A stretch of 64,000 nt of DNA from Janthinobacterium sp. FW305-129 (GTDB lineage: Bacteria; Pseudomonadota; Gammaproteobacteria; Burkholderiales; Burkholderiaceae_D): the NCBI RefSeq assembly GCF_020858115.1, contig NZ_JACYMM010000002.1, positions 496,001 to 560,000 of the forward strand. Reading direction: 5' to 3'. The position numbers and the translations under genes were made by a program. A model generated the notes under the pieces. The model was not told the DNA's origin and searched no databases. It saw only the letters and a list, made by a program, of their open reading frames with translations. Each line of letters opens with the position of its first letter. Position 1 is the first letter of the stretch. Shown here in pieces: positions 9,701 through 16,938 of the stretch.

Positions 9701-9835
9701 CAGCAGAATAATGGCAAAGATGGGCCAGATGCGCGAACGGCGCTTCTTCGGCGGGCTCGCCGGCGGCGGCGCCTCGGCAGCTGGATCAGAGGGGGGCCGC
9801 TCTTGCGCGGCCAGATTGACGCCTGTGTCTTTCAT
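6719..9835 (-). CDS. Class A penicillin-binding protein (peptidoglycan glycosyltransferase/transpeptidase)
   Basis: A 1038-residue bifunctional cell-wall synthase anchored in the inner membrane by one helix (about 35-57). The GT51 domain has FIENREL with catalytic Glu189 and GGGGSTLATQIEKY, variants of the usual EDRRFxxHxG and GGSTITQQ. The transpeptidase has the SxxK box STAK with nucleophile Ser518, STN at 627-629 and KTGTGD at 948-953. The distance between STN and KTG (about 320 residues) is more than twice that of classical PBP1 proteins, indicating an insertion. It is a stand-alone transcription unit. The proline-rich basic N-terminus is cytoplasmic. The exact PBP subclass is uncertain. 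Confidence 0.92.
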   Translation of the reverse strand: MKDTGVNLAAQERPPSDPAAEAPPPASPPKKRRSRIWPIFAIILLALIAGVAWFVMREVRTSALQAEFFTRLDRQLTFKVEPGPAPAGAIRYPQHGPYDERLGYASLPDFITKLNARDYAVTAQARMSPKMVQLVDRGIFATYHEKNRAGLTILDCRAAPLFAASYPERMFDGFAEAPPVLVQSLLFIENRELLDPGTPERNPAVEWDRLSKAVLDKALNLFGGHRGGGGSTLATQIEKYRHSEDGRTSSMQDKLMQMISASLRSYQDGENTMEARRKIVVNYLNTVPLSAKSGFGEVNGIGDGMWVWYGRPFAEVKTLLKGNMDQPGSALAYKQALSLLIAQRRPSHYLVAGGADLEELTNSHLRLLAQAGVISPQLRNAAIAEKLRPSTASGVQSEASTSFVTRKASNAVRNHLASMLGDPRLYNLDRLDLKVVSTLDAQAQNAVTKVLRELRDPEVAKAAGLTGKGMLGNGDPANVVYSFTLLQKGEQANLLRVQTDNFDQPLDINEGAKLDLGSTAKLRTLVTYLDIIDQLHQRYSGMGAAELGKIAVDPKDMLSQWAIAYLKPLPIGEARNLPAMLAAAMERKYSGNPGEGFFTGGGLHHFGNFSKLDDSRIMTVQQALRQSTNLVFVRLMRDVARYYMFSRPDSSASLLADADDPRRAQYLSRFADKEGREFLHRFYQKYRGKSVDEQEKILLASIRPTPVRLANIFRTVNPKGTVAEFGDFLNANLPSQNEVPPERVARMYEQYAMENWSLADRGYLANVHPLELWMVAYLRQHEGSTLSQMVAASEKERQEVYKWLFNTHRKHAQDRRIANLLEVEGFLEIHRQWKKMGYPFDSLVPSYATTLGASADRPAALAELMGIIINDGVRKPSVRIDSMHFAANTPYDTMVKRGSKVEAEQVLSPDVAKAVAKAIREVVSDGTAKRAKTAFVGADGVPIPMGGKTGTGDQRFDVYGTGGRLIESRYVNRSATFVFNIGERFYGSMTAYVRGPESKNYDFTSALPVQLLVSLAPSLMPLIEPPAPAEGVAKQCAN

Positions 9836-10168
9836 GGGATGCTGGGATAAAGTTGGGTTTGGACGGCGCGGAAAAGGCGGTAGCGATACCGCTCCGCGCG
9901 GGATAAGACGAGGGCCAGCCAGGGCCGGTCACAACAAAGCTTGCTTAACATGATGTCCATACCGGTGAATCGAAAAAACACGCTACTGCACAGGCAGGCG
10001 ACCCCGCGTTCGACACGCGAAGCCCCTGTTCACCATTCCACCACATCGGCATGAAAACGACTGACGAGCGCGCACAAAAATCTTGCTTCATTGAAGATTT
10101 TCGCAAAAAAACAACGTCTGGGAATGTACGCTTGCGTACATAGATGCAAGGCGGGCTGGACGCCAGCG
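9836..10168. other. Intergenic region with two short palindromes
   Basis: About 330 bp upstream of the PBP gene carry no open frame I can support. Two dyads are visible: AAAATCTT-N9-AAGATTTT (10077-10101), which could be a weak bidirectional terminator, and ATGTACGC-TT-GCGTACAT (10124-10141), an 18-bp operator-like palindrome. No clear promoter for the PBP gene was found. Confidence 0.5.
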
Positions 10169-10196
10169 AAAAAGCCGCCGGCGCCGGGCTGGCGGC
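10169..10196 (-). terminator. Intrinsic terminator of the five-gene operon
   Basis: GCCGCC and GGCGGC pair around an 11-base loop and are followed on the minus strand by TTTTT, 4 bp after the stop of the CinA-type gene. It marks the 3' end of the operon that begins at 14715. Confidence 0.7.
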
Positions 10197-10199
10197 ATG

Positions 10200-10985
10200 T
10201 CAGATGGTGGTGTATTCCGCCTGCAAGGTATCGAGCGCGGCGCGCATCTCGGCAAAGGCGGCCGCCGCCTGCGCGGGCTCGCCCTTGACGCCCAGTTCGA
10301 TATGCCGGCGCGTCTGCGCATCGCCCACGCTGGGCAAGCTGAATACCTTGATCAGCGGAAACTCTGCCTCCAGGCGCACCATCAGCGGCGTGAGCAGGGA
10401 TTCGGCCGTTTCATACACGAGCAAGGCATGTTCCGCATGCGGCACCTGGTTGAACAAATGGCTGTAATGCGTGTCCAGCACCCATTCGATCATGGGCCAG
10501 GACATGACGGGAAAGCCCGGCACGAAATAATGCTCGCGCACGGCAAAGCCGGCAATCTTGTTGTACGGATTCGGAATCAGCTCGGCGCCTTCGACAAATT
10601 CCGCCATTTTCAGGCGGTGCAGGTTTTCCGGCGAGTGCAAATCGGCCGGCACGCCCGCCTCTTCGCCCATTTCCGTGATGCGTTGCTGGATATTGAGCTT
10701 GCCCTGCGGATGCAGCACCAGCGGCAAGCCCAGCGCATCGGCGGCCGCCTGGCGCGTATGGTCGTCCGGCGTGGCGCCGATGCCGCCAAAGCTGAAGACG
10801 ATGTCGCCGCTGGCAAAGCTGCGCTTGAGCAAGGCGACCAGGCGGGCCGGCTCGTCGCCCACGTATTCCGCCCAGCTCAGCTGCAAGCCGCGTGCCTTGA
10901 GCATGCTCACGACTTTCGGGAAATGCTGGTCCGTGCGCTTGCCCGACAGGATTTCGTCGCCGATGATGATCAATCCGATAGCCAT
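10200..10985 (-). CDS. CinA-type molybdopterin-binding domain protein
   Basis: A 261-residue protein of the competence/damage-inducible CinA N-terminal family, which shares the MoaB/MogA molybdopterin-binding fold. The signatures are IIIGDEILSGKRTDQH at the N-terminus and SFGGIGATPDDHTRQAAADALGLPL. The C-terminal nicotinamide-nucleotide amidase domain of full CinA (about 160 residues) is absent, and a 90-residue alpha/beta tail remains instead. The start has GAGGGAG upstream. It is last in the operon, 31 bp after the EI24 gene. The catalytic role is not certain; the stand-alone form is annotated widely but poorly characterised. Confidence 0.88.
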   Translation of the reverse strand: MAIGLIIIGDEILSGKRTDQHFPKVVSMLKARGLQLSWAEYVGDEPARLVALLKRSFASGDIVFSFGGIGATPDDHTRQAAADALGLPLVLHPQGKLNIQQRITEMGEEAGVPADLHSPENLHRLKMAEFVEGAELIPNPYNKIAGFAVREHYFVPGFPVMSWPMIEWVLDTHYSHLFNQVPHAEHALLVYETAESLLTPLMVRLEAEFPLIKVFSLPSVGDAQTRRHIELGVKGEPAQAAAAFAEMRAALDTLQAEYTTI

Positions 10986-11016
10986 GAAGCTCCCTCGTAG
11001 AATGCAATAAAAATGG

Positions 11017-11844
11017 TCAGGCGTCCGCCGGCGCCACGTCGGTCATGCCGCGTACGCCCCGCAAACGCGCCAGTGCTTCCAGGCAGTAATACTGGAACCA
11101 CAGACCCGTAAAGATAAAGATCAGCACATACAGCCAGATGGCGAACGCCGCCAGGAAGGGGAAGAACACCACCGACATCACGCCGCCCATCCACAGCATG
11201 CCCGGCACGGCGCCGGCCGCGCCGGACACCATGCCGATGGCCAGCAGCGGCCAGCGCTGCGTGCGCATGATGGCGTGGCGCTCTTCCACGCTGGCGTAAT
11301 CGGCCATGGCGTCATACGCCATCACGCGGTACGTCAGCCAGCCCCACAGCACGGCTTGCCCCACCAGGGCGGCCGGCGGAAACGCGTACAGGGGCAGCAT
11401 GAGCACCCAGACGATGATGAAAAGCAAGAACGTGGCCAGCGAGGTGCCGACGCTGCCCAGCAGGCTGCCGCCATGCTTCTTTTCCAGCTGCGGAAAGTGC
11501 CGCCCGCCGATATGGCGGCCGATGGCCGGCATGGCGAACAGGCCCATGAAAATGAGCGCCGTCAAGATCATCAGCGGCAGCAGCATGAACATGGCGATCA
11601 GCGGCACGATCACGGCTTTCAGCACGCCCAGGCCGAAGGCGGACAGCACCTGGCCGCTGGTGCGGAAGAAGTCGTACTGCGTGAACAGCGCATGCAGACT
11701 GTCGATCAGCGGCTGCAAGCCCACGTACAGCAGGGCGCCCCACAGGACCAGCGACAGGATGAACGGTGCGATGCTCAACAGCAATATCCTGCCGTGCAAT
11801 TGCGACAGGAAAGCACGGCCATACGAATTCAGCACATTACGCAT
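11017..11844 (-). CDS. EI24 domain-containing integral membrane protein
   Basis: A 275-residue multi-spanning inner-membrane protein of the EI24/CysZ-like family. At least five hydrophobic helices are visible (for example FILSLVLWGALLYVGLQPLI, LIAMFMLLPLMILTALIFMG, LATFLLFIIVWVLMLPLYA), together with the family segment AVLWGWLTYRVMAYDAMADYAS. The start chosen is the ATG at 11844, with AAGGA 11 bases upstream, overlapping the stop of the desaturase gene by one base (TGATG), so translation is likely coupled. CysZ members are sulfate channels, but the substrate here is unknown and no sulfur genes are adjacent. Confidence 0.85.
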   Translation of the reverse strand: MRNVLNSYGRAFLSQLHGRILLLSIAPFILSLVLWGALLYVGLQPLIDSLHALFTQYDFFRTSGQVLSAFGLGVLKAVIVPLIAMFMLLPLMILTALIFMGLFAMPAIGRHIGGRHFPQLEKKHGGSLLGSVGTSLATFLLFIIVWVLMLPLYAFPPAALVGQAVLWGWLTYRVMAYDAMADYASVEERHAIMRTQRWPLLAIGMVSGAAGAVPGMLWMGGVMSVVFFPFLAAFAIWLYVLIFIFTGLWFQYYCLEALARLRGVRGMTDVAPADA

Positions 11845-12884
11845 CAACGGCGTCCTTTTCGTTTCAATCTTGCAAATTCCACCATGCGGCGCAGGCCCAG
11901 CCATTGCTGCTGCCAGAAGCCGCGGCCATAGTTGCGCCCGGGCCGGCCCACGCCCTGGCTGTCGATGCGGGCCAGCTGGTCGCGCACGCCCGTGCGCGCA
12001 TAGCCCGCCGAGAAATTCGCGGTGCCCAGCAGCATATCCCAAATCGGCAGCACCACGCCGAAGTTGCAGCCACCCAGGCTGCCCTTGCCCTTCGACTCGT
12101 GCCCCACGCCGATCGCATGGTGCGTGCGGTGGAAACGGGGCGAGATCAGCAGCCGCTCGCCGATGCGGCCGAAGTGTATCCTCACATTCGCATGCTGCAA
12201 GCTTTGCAAAATACGCGAAATCGACACCAGCAGCACATATTGCCCTGGCGGCACGCCGATACCGAGCGCCACCAGCGCCATCACCACGTCGCGCAGGAAG
12301 TCGTCGAGCAGGTGGTTGCGGTCATCGCTCCACAAATTCATGTTTTGCTGGCTGTGATGCAGGCTGTGCAAGCCCCACCACCAGCCGAAATGGTGCGAGG
12401 CACGGTGATAGCAATAGTCGACGAAGTCCAGTATCACAAAATAAATGATAAAACTGACTAAGGGACTGATGCCGGGCAACAGCGACTCCAGATTCAATGG
12501 ATGGATATTGTCGAAACGCAAAGCACCCGCCAATGCATCCATCAGCGGATCGAGCGTGAAGAAGACCAGCACGGAAAACAGGCCGATGCGGTGCAGCACC
12601 GTGTAAATAAAATCGTTCCAGCGGGCGCGCGGGTCGGTGATCTTTTGCGCGGGTATCCAGGCTTCGAGCGGACGCAGCACGAGAAACAGCAGCACCAGTT
12701 CGCACAGGCCGATCAGCAGCCATTCCGTGCCCTCAAACGCTTCTTCCGTGAATTCGCCAAAGCCCAGGTGGTAGACGAGAGGATTCACCACGGTCTGGAA
12801 CAGCCAGCCTTGCGCCACGCCAAAGGCGTCGACCACGGCGTCGATGACGGGCGTGACGACGCTGACGATGTCCGCGGCGGTCAT
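11844..12884 (-). CDS. Sterol desaturase/fatty acid hydroxylase family protein
   Basis: A 346-residue membrane protein of the fatty acid hydroxylase superfamily, di-iron enzymes that oxidise lipid carbons. The His clusters are all present: HRASHH, HSLHHSQQN and RFHRTHHAIG. Hydrophobic segments lie at about 45-65, 85-110, 140-160 and 205-225. The start is the ATG at 12884, overlapping the deacetylase stop by 4 bp (ATGA). The lipid substrate cannot be inferred; hopanoid or fatty acyl chains are possible. Neighbours include no other lipid synthesis enzyme. Confidence 0.88.
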   Translation of the reverse strand: MTAADIVSVVTPVIDAVVDAFGVAQGWLFQTVVNPLVYHLGFGEFTEEAFEGTEWLLIGLCELVLLFLVLRPLEAWIPAQKITDPRARWNDFIYTVLHRIGLFSVLVFFTLDPLMDALAGALRFDNIHPLNLESLLPGISPLVSFIIYFVILDFVDYCYHRASHHFGWWWGLHSLHHSQQNMNLWSDDRNHLLDDFLRDVVMALVALGIGVPPGQYVLLVSISRILQSLQHANVRIHFGRIGERLLISPRFHRTHHAIGVGHESKGKGSLGGCNFGVVLPIWDMLLGTANFSAGYARTGVRDQLARIDSQGVGRPGRNYGRGFWQQQWLGLRRMVEFARLKRKGRR

Positions 12885-13744
12885 GGCTGGCCCTTCTTCG
12901 GCGCGTAGCCGGGATGCTCGCGCAGGGTGGCAAAGCAGAAGCCCTTGTCTTGCAAGCCGGAAATCAAGGCGTCCAGGTTGGCCGGCGCCCACGGCTCCTT
13001 GCGCGACCAGATACCCATGTGTGCAATGAAGATGTCGCCGCTGCGCAAGTTCGCCAGCGCCTTTTTCAGCAGCATGGCGTTTGGATACTTGTCGCTGGGC
13101 AGTTCATCGCCCGAATACCCGGCTGGCGCCCAGCCCGCATGCTGGTAGCCGCAGGCGCTGCCAGCGGCCAGGGTGCGCGGCGACGTGTAGCCGCCCGGCG
13201 CGCGCCAGAACGGGTCGAGCTTGTGCCCGGTCAGCTCCTGGAAGCGCGTATCGACGCGGCGCAATTCCTCGCAAAATTGCTGATCCGTGAAAGACGCCAG
13301 CTTGCCGCCATCCTTGCCGAACTGGGGCTTGACCTGGATCAAGCCGTTGGCCAGATCCTTCTTCCAGTACACGTGGTCAAACGTATGCGTGCCGAACGCA
13401 TGGCCTTCGGCCACGCGCGCTTTCCAGTACGGTGCCCACGAGGCATCGAGCGAATAGTCGCCGCGCGTGGTCTTTTCGTTGGCCAGGAAGAACGTCGCTT
13501 TGATATGGCGCTTGTTCAGCACGTCGGCGATCAGTTGCGCTTGCGACTGGCTGCCCGTGTCGAAGGTCATGTAGAGCGTGCCCTTGCAGGCGGCCGGGGC
13601 CGAAGATGCGGCTGGGGCTGGTGCTGCTGGTGCTGCTGGCGCCGCTACGGCGGCATGCGCGGGCGACAGCATGGCGCTGGCGCACAGCAGCATGGCGGGC
13701 ACATGGCACGCGAAAGTGAAACGTTGCATCATCACACCCGTCAT
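12881..13744 (-). CDS. NodB-like polysaccharide deacetylase, exported
   Basis: A 287-residue secreted protein with a signal peptide (cleavage near SPAHA), an Ala/Pro linker and a NodB domain. Motif 1 reads TFDTGSQ: the catalytic Asp is present but the second Asp, normally a metal ligand, is Thr. Motif 2 is GTHTFDH with both His, motif 3 WRAPGGY, motif 5 FIAHMG. The start chosen (ATG at 13744) overlaps the stop of the propeller gene (TGATG); Met5 or Met6 are alternatives. The gene is translationally coupled on both sides. It probably removes acetyl groups from a cell-surface glycan, if still active. Confidence 0.85.
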   Translation of the reverse strand: MTGVMMQRFTFACHVPAMLLCASAMLSPAHAAVAAPAAPAAPAPAASSAPAACKGTLYMTFDTGSQSQAQLIADVLNKRHIKATFFLANEKTTRGDYSLDASWAPYWKARVAEGHAFGTHTFDHVYWKKDLANGLIQVKPQFGKDGGKLASFTDQQFCEELRRVDTRFQELTGHKLDPFWRAPGGYTSPRTLAAGSACGYQHAGWAPAGYSGDELPSDKYPNAMLLKKALANLRSGDIFIAHMGIWSRKEPWAPANLDALISGLQDKGFCFATLREHPGYAPKKGQP

Positions 13745-14715
13745 CACATGCGCGGCGAGTGCGTGGCGAAATACACGCCATGGGGCGAGCGGCCCACCGG
13801 TATGGTCTTGATCACCTTGCGCGTGGTCAAATCGATCACGGCCACTTTCTTGATCCAGCGCAAGGTTACCCACATGGTCTTGCCATCGGGCGTGATTTCC
13901 ATGCAGTCCGGGCCACCGGGCACATTGATGGTGCCCACGTTTTCCAGGGTTTTCTGGTCGATGATGTTAATCGTGTTCGACACGCGGTTCGAGACGAACG
14001 TCATGCGGTTGTCACCCAGCGCGCGGAAATTGTGCGTGCCGGCGCCCGCCTTGATGCGCTTGACGGTCTTTTGCGTGCGCCAGTCGATCACTTCCACGTA
14101 ATCGCTGCCCATGATGCCGACCAGCAAATATTTACCGTCGGGCGTCATCGTGATGCCGGCCGGCGCCGGACCGACGGGCATGGTCCATTTCACCGTTTGC
14201 GTGGCCAGGTCGATGGCGCTGACCTGGTTGCTGCCCTGCTGCGTAATGAACGCCATGGTGCTGTCGGCCGTGAAGGCCATGTGGCTGGGCAATTTCGGCA
14301 GCGCGATGCGCTTGGCCAGGGTCAGGTTCTTGCCATCGTAGCGGTACAGGTCGATGCGGTCCAGGCGCAGCGAGTTCGAGATGAACCATTTCTGGTCCGG
14401 CGAAAAGCCGATCTGGTACGGGTCGAGGATATTGCTGATGCGGCGCTGGATCTGGCCCGACACGGGGTCGAGGAAGATCAGCTCGTTGCCGACGGAGCTG
14501 GCGACGATCAGCGACTTGCCGTCCGGCGTCTCCATCAGATGGTGCGGTTCCTTGCCGACGGCAAAGGTGGACAGGGGGGCGTAGGTTTTCTGGTCCAACA
14601 GTTGCACCGTAGCATCACGGGAATTGAGCACCACCACCACTTCGGCTTGCGCCGTCGATATTGCGGAAACCAGGCACAGCGAGGAAAAAACAAGGCGGCG
14701 TAGACTGCGGAACAT
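13744..14715 (-). CDS. YVTN-repeat beta-propeller protein, periplasmic
   Basis: A 323-residue exported protein. The signal peptide is MFRSLRRLVFSSLCLVSAISTAQA, followed by seven-bladed propeller repeats of the YncE/YVTN type, each with a TPDGK or DLAT-type turn: METPDGKSLIVASSV, GFSPDQKWFISNS, TMTPDGKYLLVGIM, ITPDGKTMWVTL. The start is placed at Met 14715 because the signal peptide begins there; further upstream the frame is open but improbable. It is the first gene of the operon. Propellers of this kind usually bind proteins or DNA or act as scaffolds; no catalytic residues are apparent. Confidence 0.85.
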   Translation of the reverse strand: MFRSLRRLVFSSLCLVSAISTAQAEVVVVLNSRDATVQLLDQKTYAPLSTFAVGKEPHHLMETPDGKSLIVASSVGNELIFLDPVSGQIQRRISNILDPYQIGFSPDQKWFISNSLRLDRIDLYRYDGKNLTLAKRIALPKLPSHMAFTADSTMAFITQQGSNQVSAIDLATQTVKWTMPVGPAPAGITMTPDGKYLLVGIMGSDYVEVIDWRTQKTVKRIKAGAGTHNFRALGDNRMTFVSNRVSNTINIIDQKTLENVGTINVPGGPDCMEITPDGKTMWVTLRWIKKVAVIDLTTRKVIKTIPVGRSPHGVYFATHSPRM

Positions 14716-14911
14716 GGAAGAAATCACTGTTAAATACAAAACATGCATTTTACGTGGAACACCGTATTTATTGTGTGAAATCCCCCTTAAATGCACCGGG
14801 CGGCCACACATCGCCTTCATTTCCGGTTTTTCTTCGCTCCGGGCCTGGAATGGCGCTTTGCAACTCATTGCTCTACAATCTGAAGCTTTCATCGCCTACA
14901 CAAGGATTATC

Positions 14912-15268
14912 ATGACCACCACCACTACCGCTTCCGGCCTGCAATACATCGATACCGTCGTCGGCGAAGGCGCTGAAGCGCAAGCCGGCAACAATGTTGT
15001 CGTGCACTACACGGGCTGGCTGCAGAACGACGACGGCAGCGCCGGTTCGAAATTTGACTCGAGCAAGGACCGCAACGACCCATTCGAATTCCCGCTGGGC
15101 GCCGGCCGCGTCATTCAAGGCTGGGACGAAGGCGTGCAAGGCATGAAAGTGGGCGGCAAGCGCCAGCTGATCATCCCGGCGGCACTGGGCTATGGCGCCC
15201 GCGGCGCCGGCGGCGTGATTCCACCGAACGCCACCCTGATTTTCGACGTCGAACTGCTGGGCGTATAA
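14912..15268 (+). CDS. FKBP-type peptidyl-prolyl cis-trans isomerase
   Basis: A 118-residue single FKBP domain without signal peptide, so a cytoplasmic proline isomerase. Family residues are VVVHYTGWL, the FDSSKDRNDPFEFPLGAGRVIQGWDEGVQGMKVGGKR core and the C-terminal GYGARGAGGVIPPNATLIFDVELL. The ATG at 14912 has AAGGA 7 bases upstream. It is divergent from the five-gene operon and is followed by its own terminator. Confidence 0.95.
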   Translation: MTTTTTASGLQYIDTVVGEGAEAQAGNNVVVHYTGWLQNDDGSAGSKFDSSKDRNDPFEFPLGAGRVIQGWDEGVQGMKVGGKRQLIIPAALGYGARGAGGVIPPNATLIFDVELLGV

Positions 15269-15304
15269 GCACCGACTCCGCAGCGCTCAAGCGACTGTAC
15301 CAGG

Positions 15305-15341
15305 CGCCGCCCCTGCTCACGCAGCGGCGGCGTTTTTGTTT
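15305..15341 (+). terminator. Intrinsic terminator after the FKBP gene
   Basis: The stem CGCCGCC/GGCGGCG is extended by an inner CTGC/GCAG pairing and followed by TTTTTGTTTTG, 36 bp after the stop codon. Confidence 0.82.
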
Positions 15342-15468
15342 TGAGTGTGTCCTCTAATGCACGGCGCGCTTTTTTCACTATGATGTCAGGCACTGCAGCA
15401 CGCACGGTGGCCACTCCGCCGCGCCTGCCGCACTTTTCCAGCGATTCCATCTGTACACAGGAGCCATC

Positions 15469-15723
15469 ATGAGTTTACAAGAGCAATTCGACCAAGCGCA
15501 GCTCGATTCCAAGACCCTGTCCGAGCGTCCGGACAATATGACCTTGTTGAAAATCTACGCCTTGTTCAAGCAAGCGTCGAGCGGCGACGCCACGGGCGAG
15601 CGCCCCGGCATGACCGACTTCGTCAACCGCGCCAAGTTCGATGCCTGGGCGGCCCTGGCCGGCACCTCGAAGGAAGATGCGCAACAGCAATACATCGACC
15701 TGATCGAAGACTTGAAGGATTAA
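15469..15723 (+). CDS. Acyl-CoA-binding protein
   Basis: An 84-residue four-helix acyl-CoA-binding protein (ACBP). The family core is LLKIYALFKQASSGDATGERPGM, and FVNRAKFDAWAALAGTSKEDAQQQYIDLIEDL follows; the Tyr, Lys and Trp that contact the CoA and acyl chain are in place. ACBPs are typical of eukaryotes and occur in a limited set of bacteria, including many Burkholderiales. It buffers long-chain acyl-CoA in the cytoplasm. GGAG precedes the ATG. It is monocistronic, with a terminator 85 bp downstream. Confidence 0.93.
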   Translation: MSLQEQFDQAQLDSKTLSERPDNMTLLKIYALFKQASSGDATGERPGMTDFVNRAKFDAWAALAGTSKEDAQQQYIDLIEDLKD

Positions 15724-15807
15724 ACGCCGAAAATGCCTGTTGTGCAGAGAAACAGGCCGAAAACGGCTGAAAACTCACCAAAAACCACCAAAACAGGCCG
15801 TTAACGC

Positions 15808-15841
15808 AAAAGTGGCTACCAAACCGGTAGCCACTTTTTTT
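15808..15841. terminator. Bidirectional terminator between the ACBP gene and proX
   Basis: AGTGGCTACC and GGTAGCCACT form a perfect 10-bp stem with a 5-base loop, flanked by AAA on the left and TTTTTT on the right. It serves the plus-strand ACBP gene and the minus-strand proVWX operon. Confidence 0.9.
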
Positions 15842-15873
15842 ACGCCTGTATTTACGCCTGTATCAGCCGCAAT

Positions 15874-16926
15874 TTACTTTTTTGCCGCCGCCAGCGCTTG
15901 CGCGATCCAGCCGTCAAACTTTTGCTGGTGATACTTGATCCAGCCGGCCGTATGGCGGGCGATATCGGCCTGCGTGTTTTCGCCGCGGCGCATGCGCTCG
16001 TTCTGCGCATTGATGTCCGCCACGGGCAATTGCATCACCTCGAACAACTTGGCCGCGGCCGGATTTTTCTCCGCCCATTCCTTGTTAGAAACAATACGGG
16101 CCGTGTTGACGGCAAAACCGTAATCGCTGCCATCGTCGAGGCGGGTATTCACCTTGTCCGGATTGGCCGAGAATGGCACTTTCAGCCAGACCACGTCCTT
16201 GCCCGGCACCAGCACGCCGCTGACCCAGTACGGCGTCCACGTGTAGTACAGGATCGGTTCGCCACGCTTGTAGCGGCCCAGGGTGTCGGCGATCAGGGCC
16301 GCATAGCTGCCCTGCACGTGCGTCACTGTCTCGCGCAATTTGTACGCATCCATGTGGTTCTCGATCAGCGCTTCGCAGCCCCAGCCCGGGTTGCAGCCCG
16401 TCAAGTCGGCCTTGCCGTCGCCATCGTGGTCGAACAGCTTGGCCAGCGTCGGGTCCCGCAACTGGTCGATATTCGTGATGTTGTACTTCTCGGCCGTCGC
16501 CTTATCGATCAGATAACCTTGCGCGGCCGGCCCCGCATACTGGCCCGTGCGCAGCAGCTTGGCGTCGCCGCCCGCATTGTTATAGAAATCCTTGTGCATG
16601 GGGTCCCAGTGCACGGCCATGAAGGTGGCGTCGCCGTTGGCGATGGCGATATGCGCGGTCGGATATTCCACTTCCTTGATCGGCTGCACGTCGTAGCCGA
16701 GCTTTTCCAGGGCCTTGTCGACCAGCATGGTCTGGAAGGTTTCTTCCGCGATCGAGCTTTGCAGCGGCTGGACCTTGACGCCCTTGCCGGGCAGCGCATC
16801 GGCGGCCGGCGTCTGCGCCATGGCCAGGCTGGTGGTCAGCGCCATGGCGGCGATCGCCAGGGCGGAAAACAGCTGGAACTTGCGTTGCGATTTTTGCGTC
16901 ACTTTAAAATTGTCAATTTGATGCAT
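15874..16926 (-). CDS. proX: Glycine betaine/proline ABC transporter substrate-binding protein
   Basis: A 350-residue periplasmic binding protein of the OpuAC/ProX family. The signal peptide covers about residues 1-38 (cleavage near LAMAQ). Aromatic residues of the betaine cage lie in [11 protein letters not shown] and [11 protein letters not shown]. The C-terminus [18 protein letters not shown] is typical. The start has AAAGGAT 5 bases upstream. It is the last gene of proV-proW-proX, 12 bp after proW, and is followed by a terminator. It delivers osmoprotectant to ProW. Confidence 0.93.
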   Translation of the reverse strand: MHQIDNFKVTQKSQRKFQLFSALAIAAMALTTSLAMAQTPAADALPGKGVKVQPLQSSIAEETFQTMLVDKALEKLGYDVQPIKEVEYPTAHIAIANGDATFMAVHWDPMHKDFYNNAGGDAKLLRTGQYAGPAAQGYLIDKATAEKYNITNIDQLRDPTLAKLFDHDGDGKADLTGCNPGWGCEALIENHMDAYKLRETVTHVQGSYAALIADTLGRYKRGEPILYYTWTPYWVSGVLVPGKDVVWLKVPFSANPDKVNTRLDDGSDYGFAVNTARIVSNKEWAEKNPAAAKLFEVMQLPVADINAQNERMRRGENTQADIARHTAGWIKYHQQKFDGWIAQALAAAKK

Positions 16927-16938
16927 GTAAATCCTTTC

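Noticed and set aside
15841-15865. Tandem repeat TTTACGCCTGTA before the proX stop
   Set aside because: Only two copies of 12 bases; no array or function is suggested.
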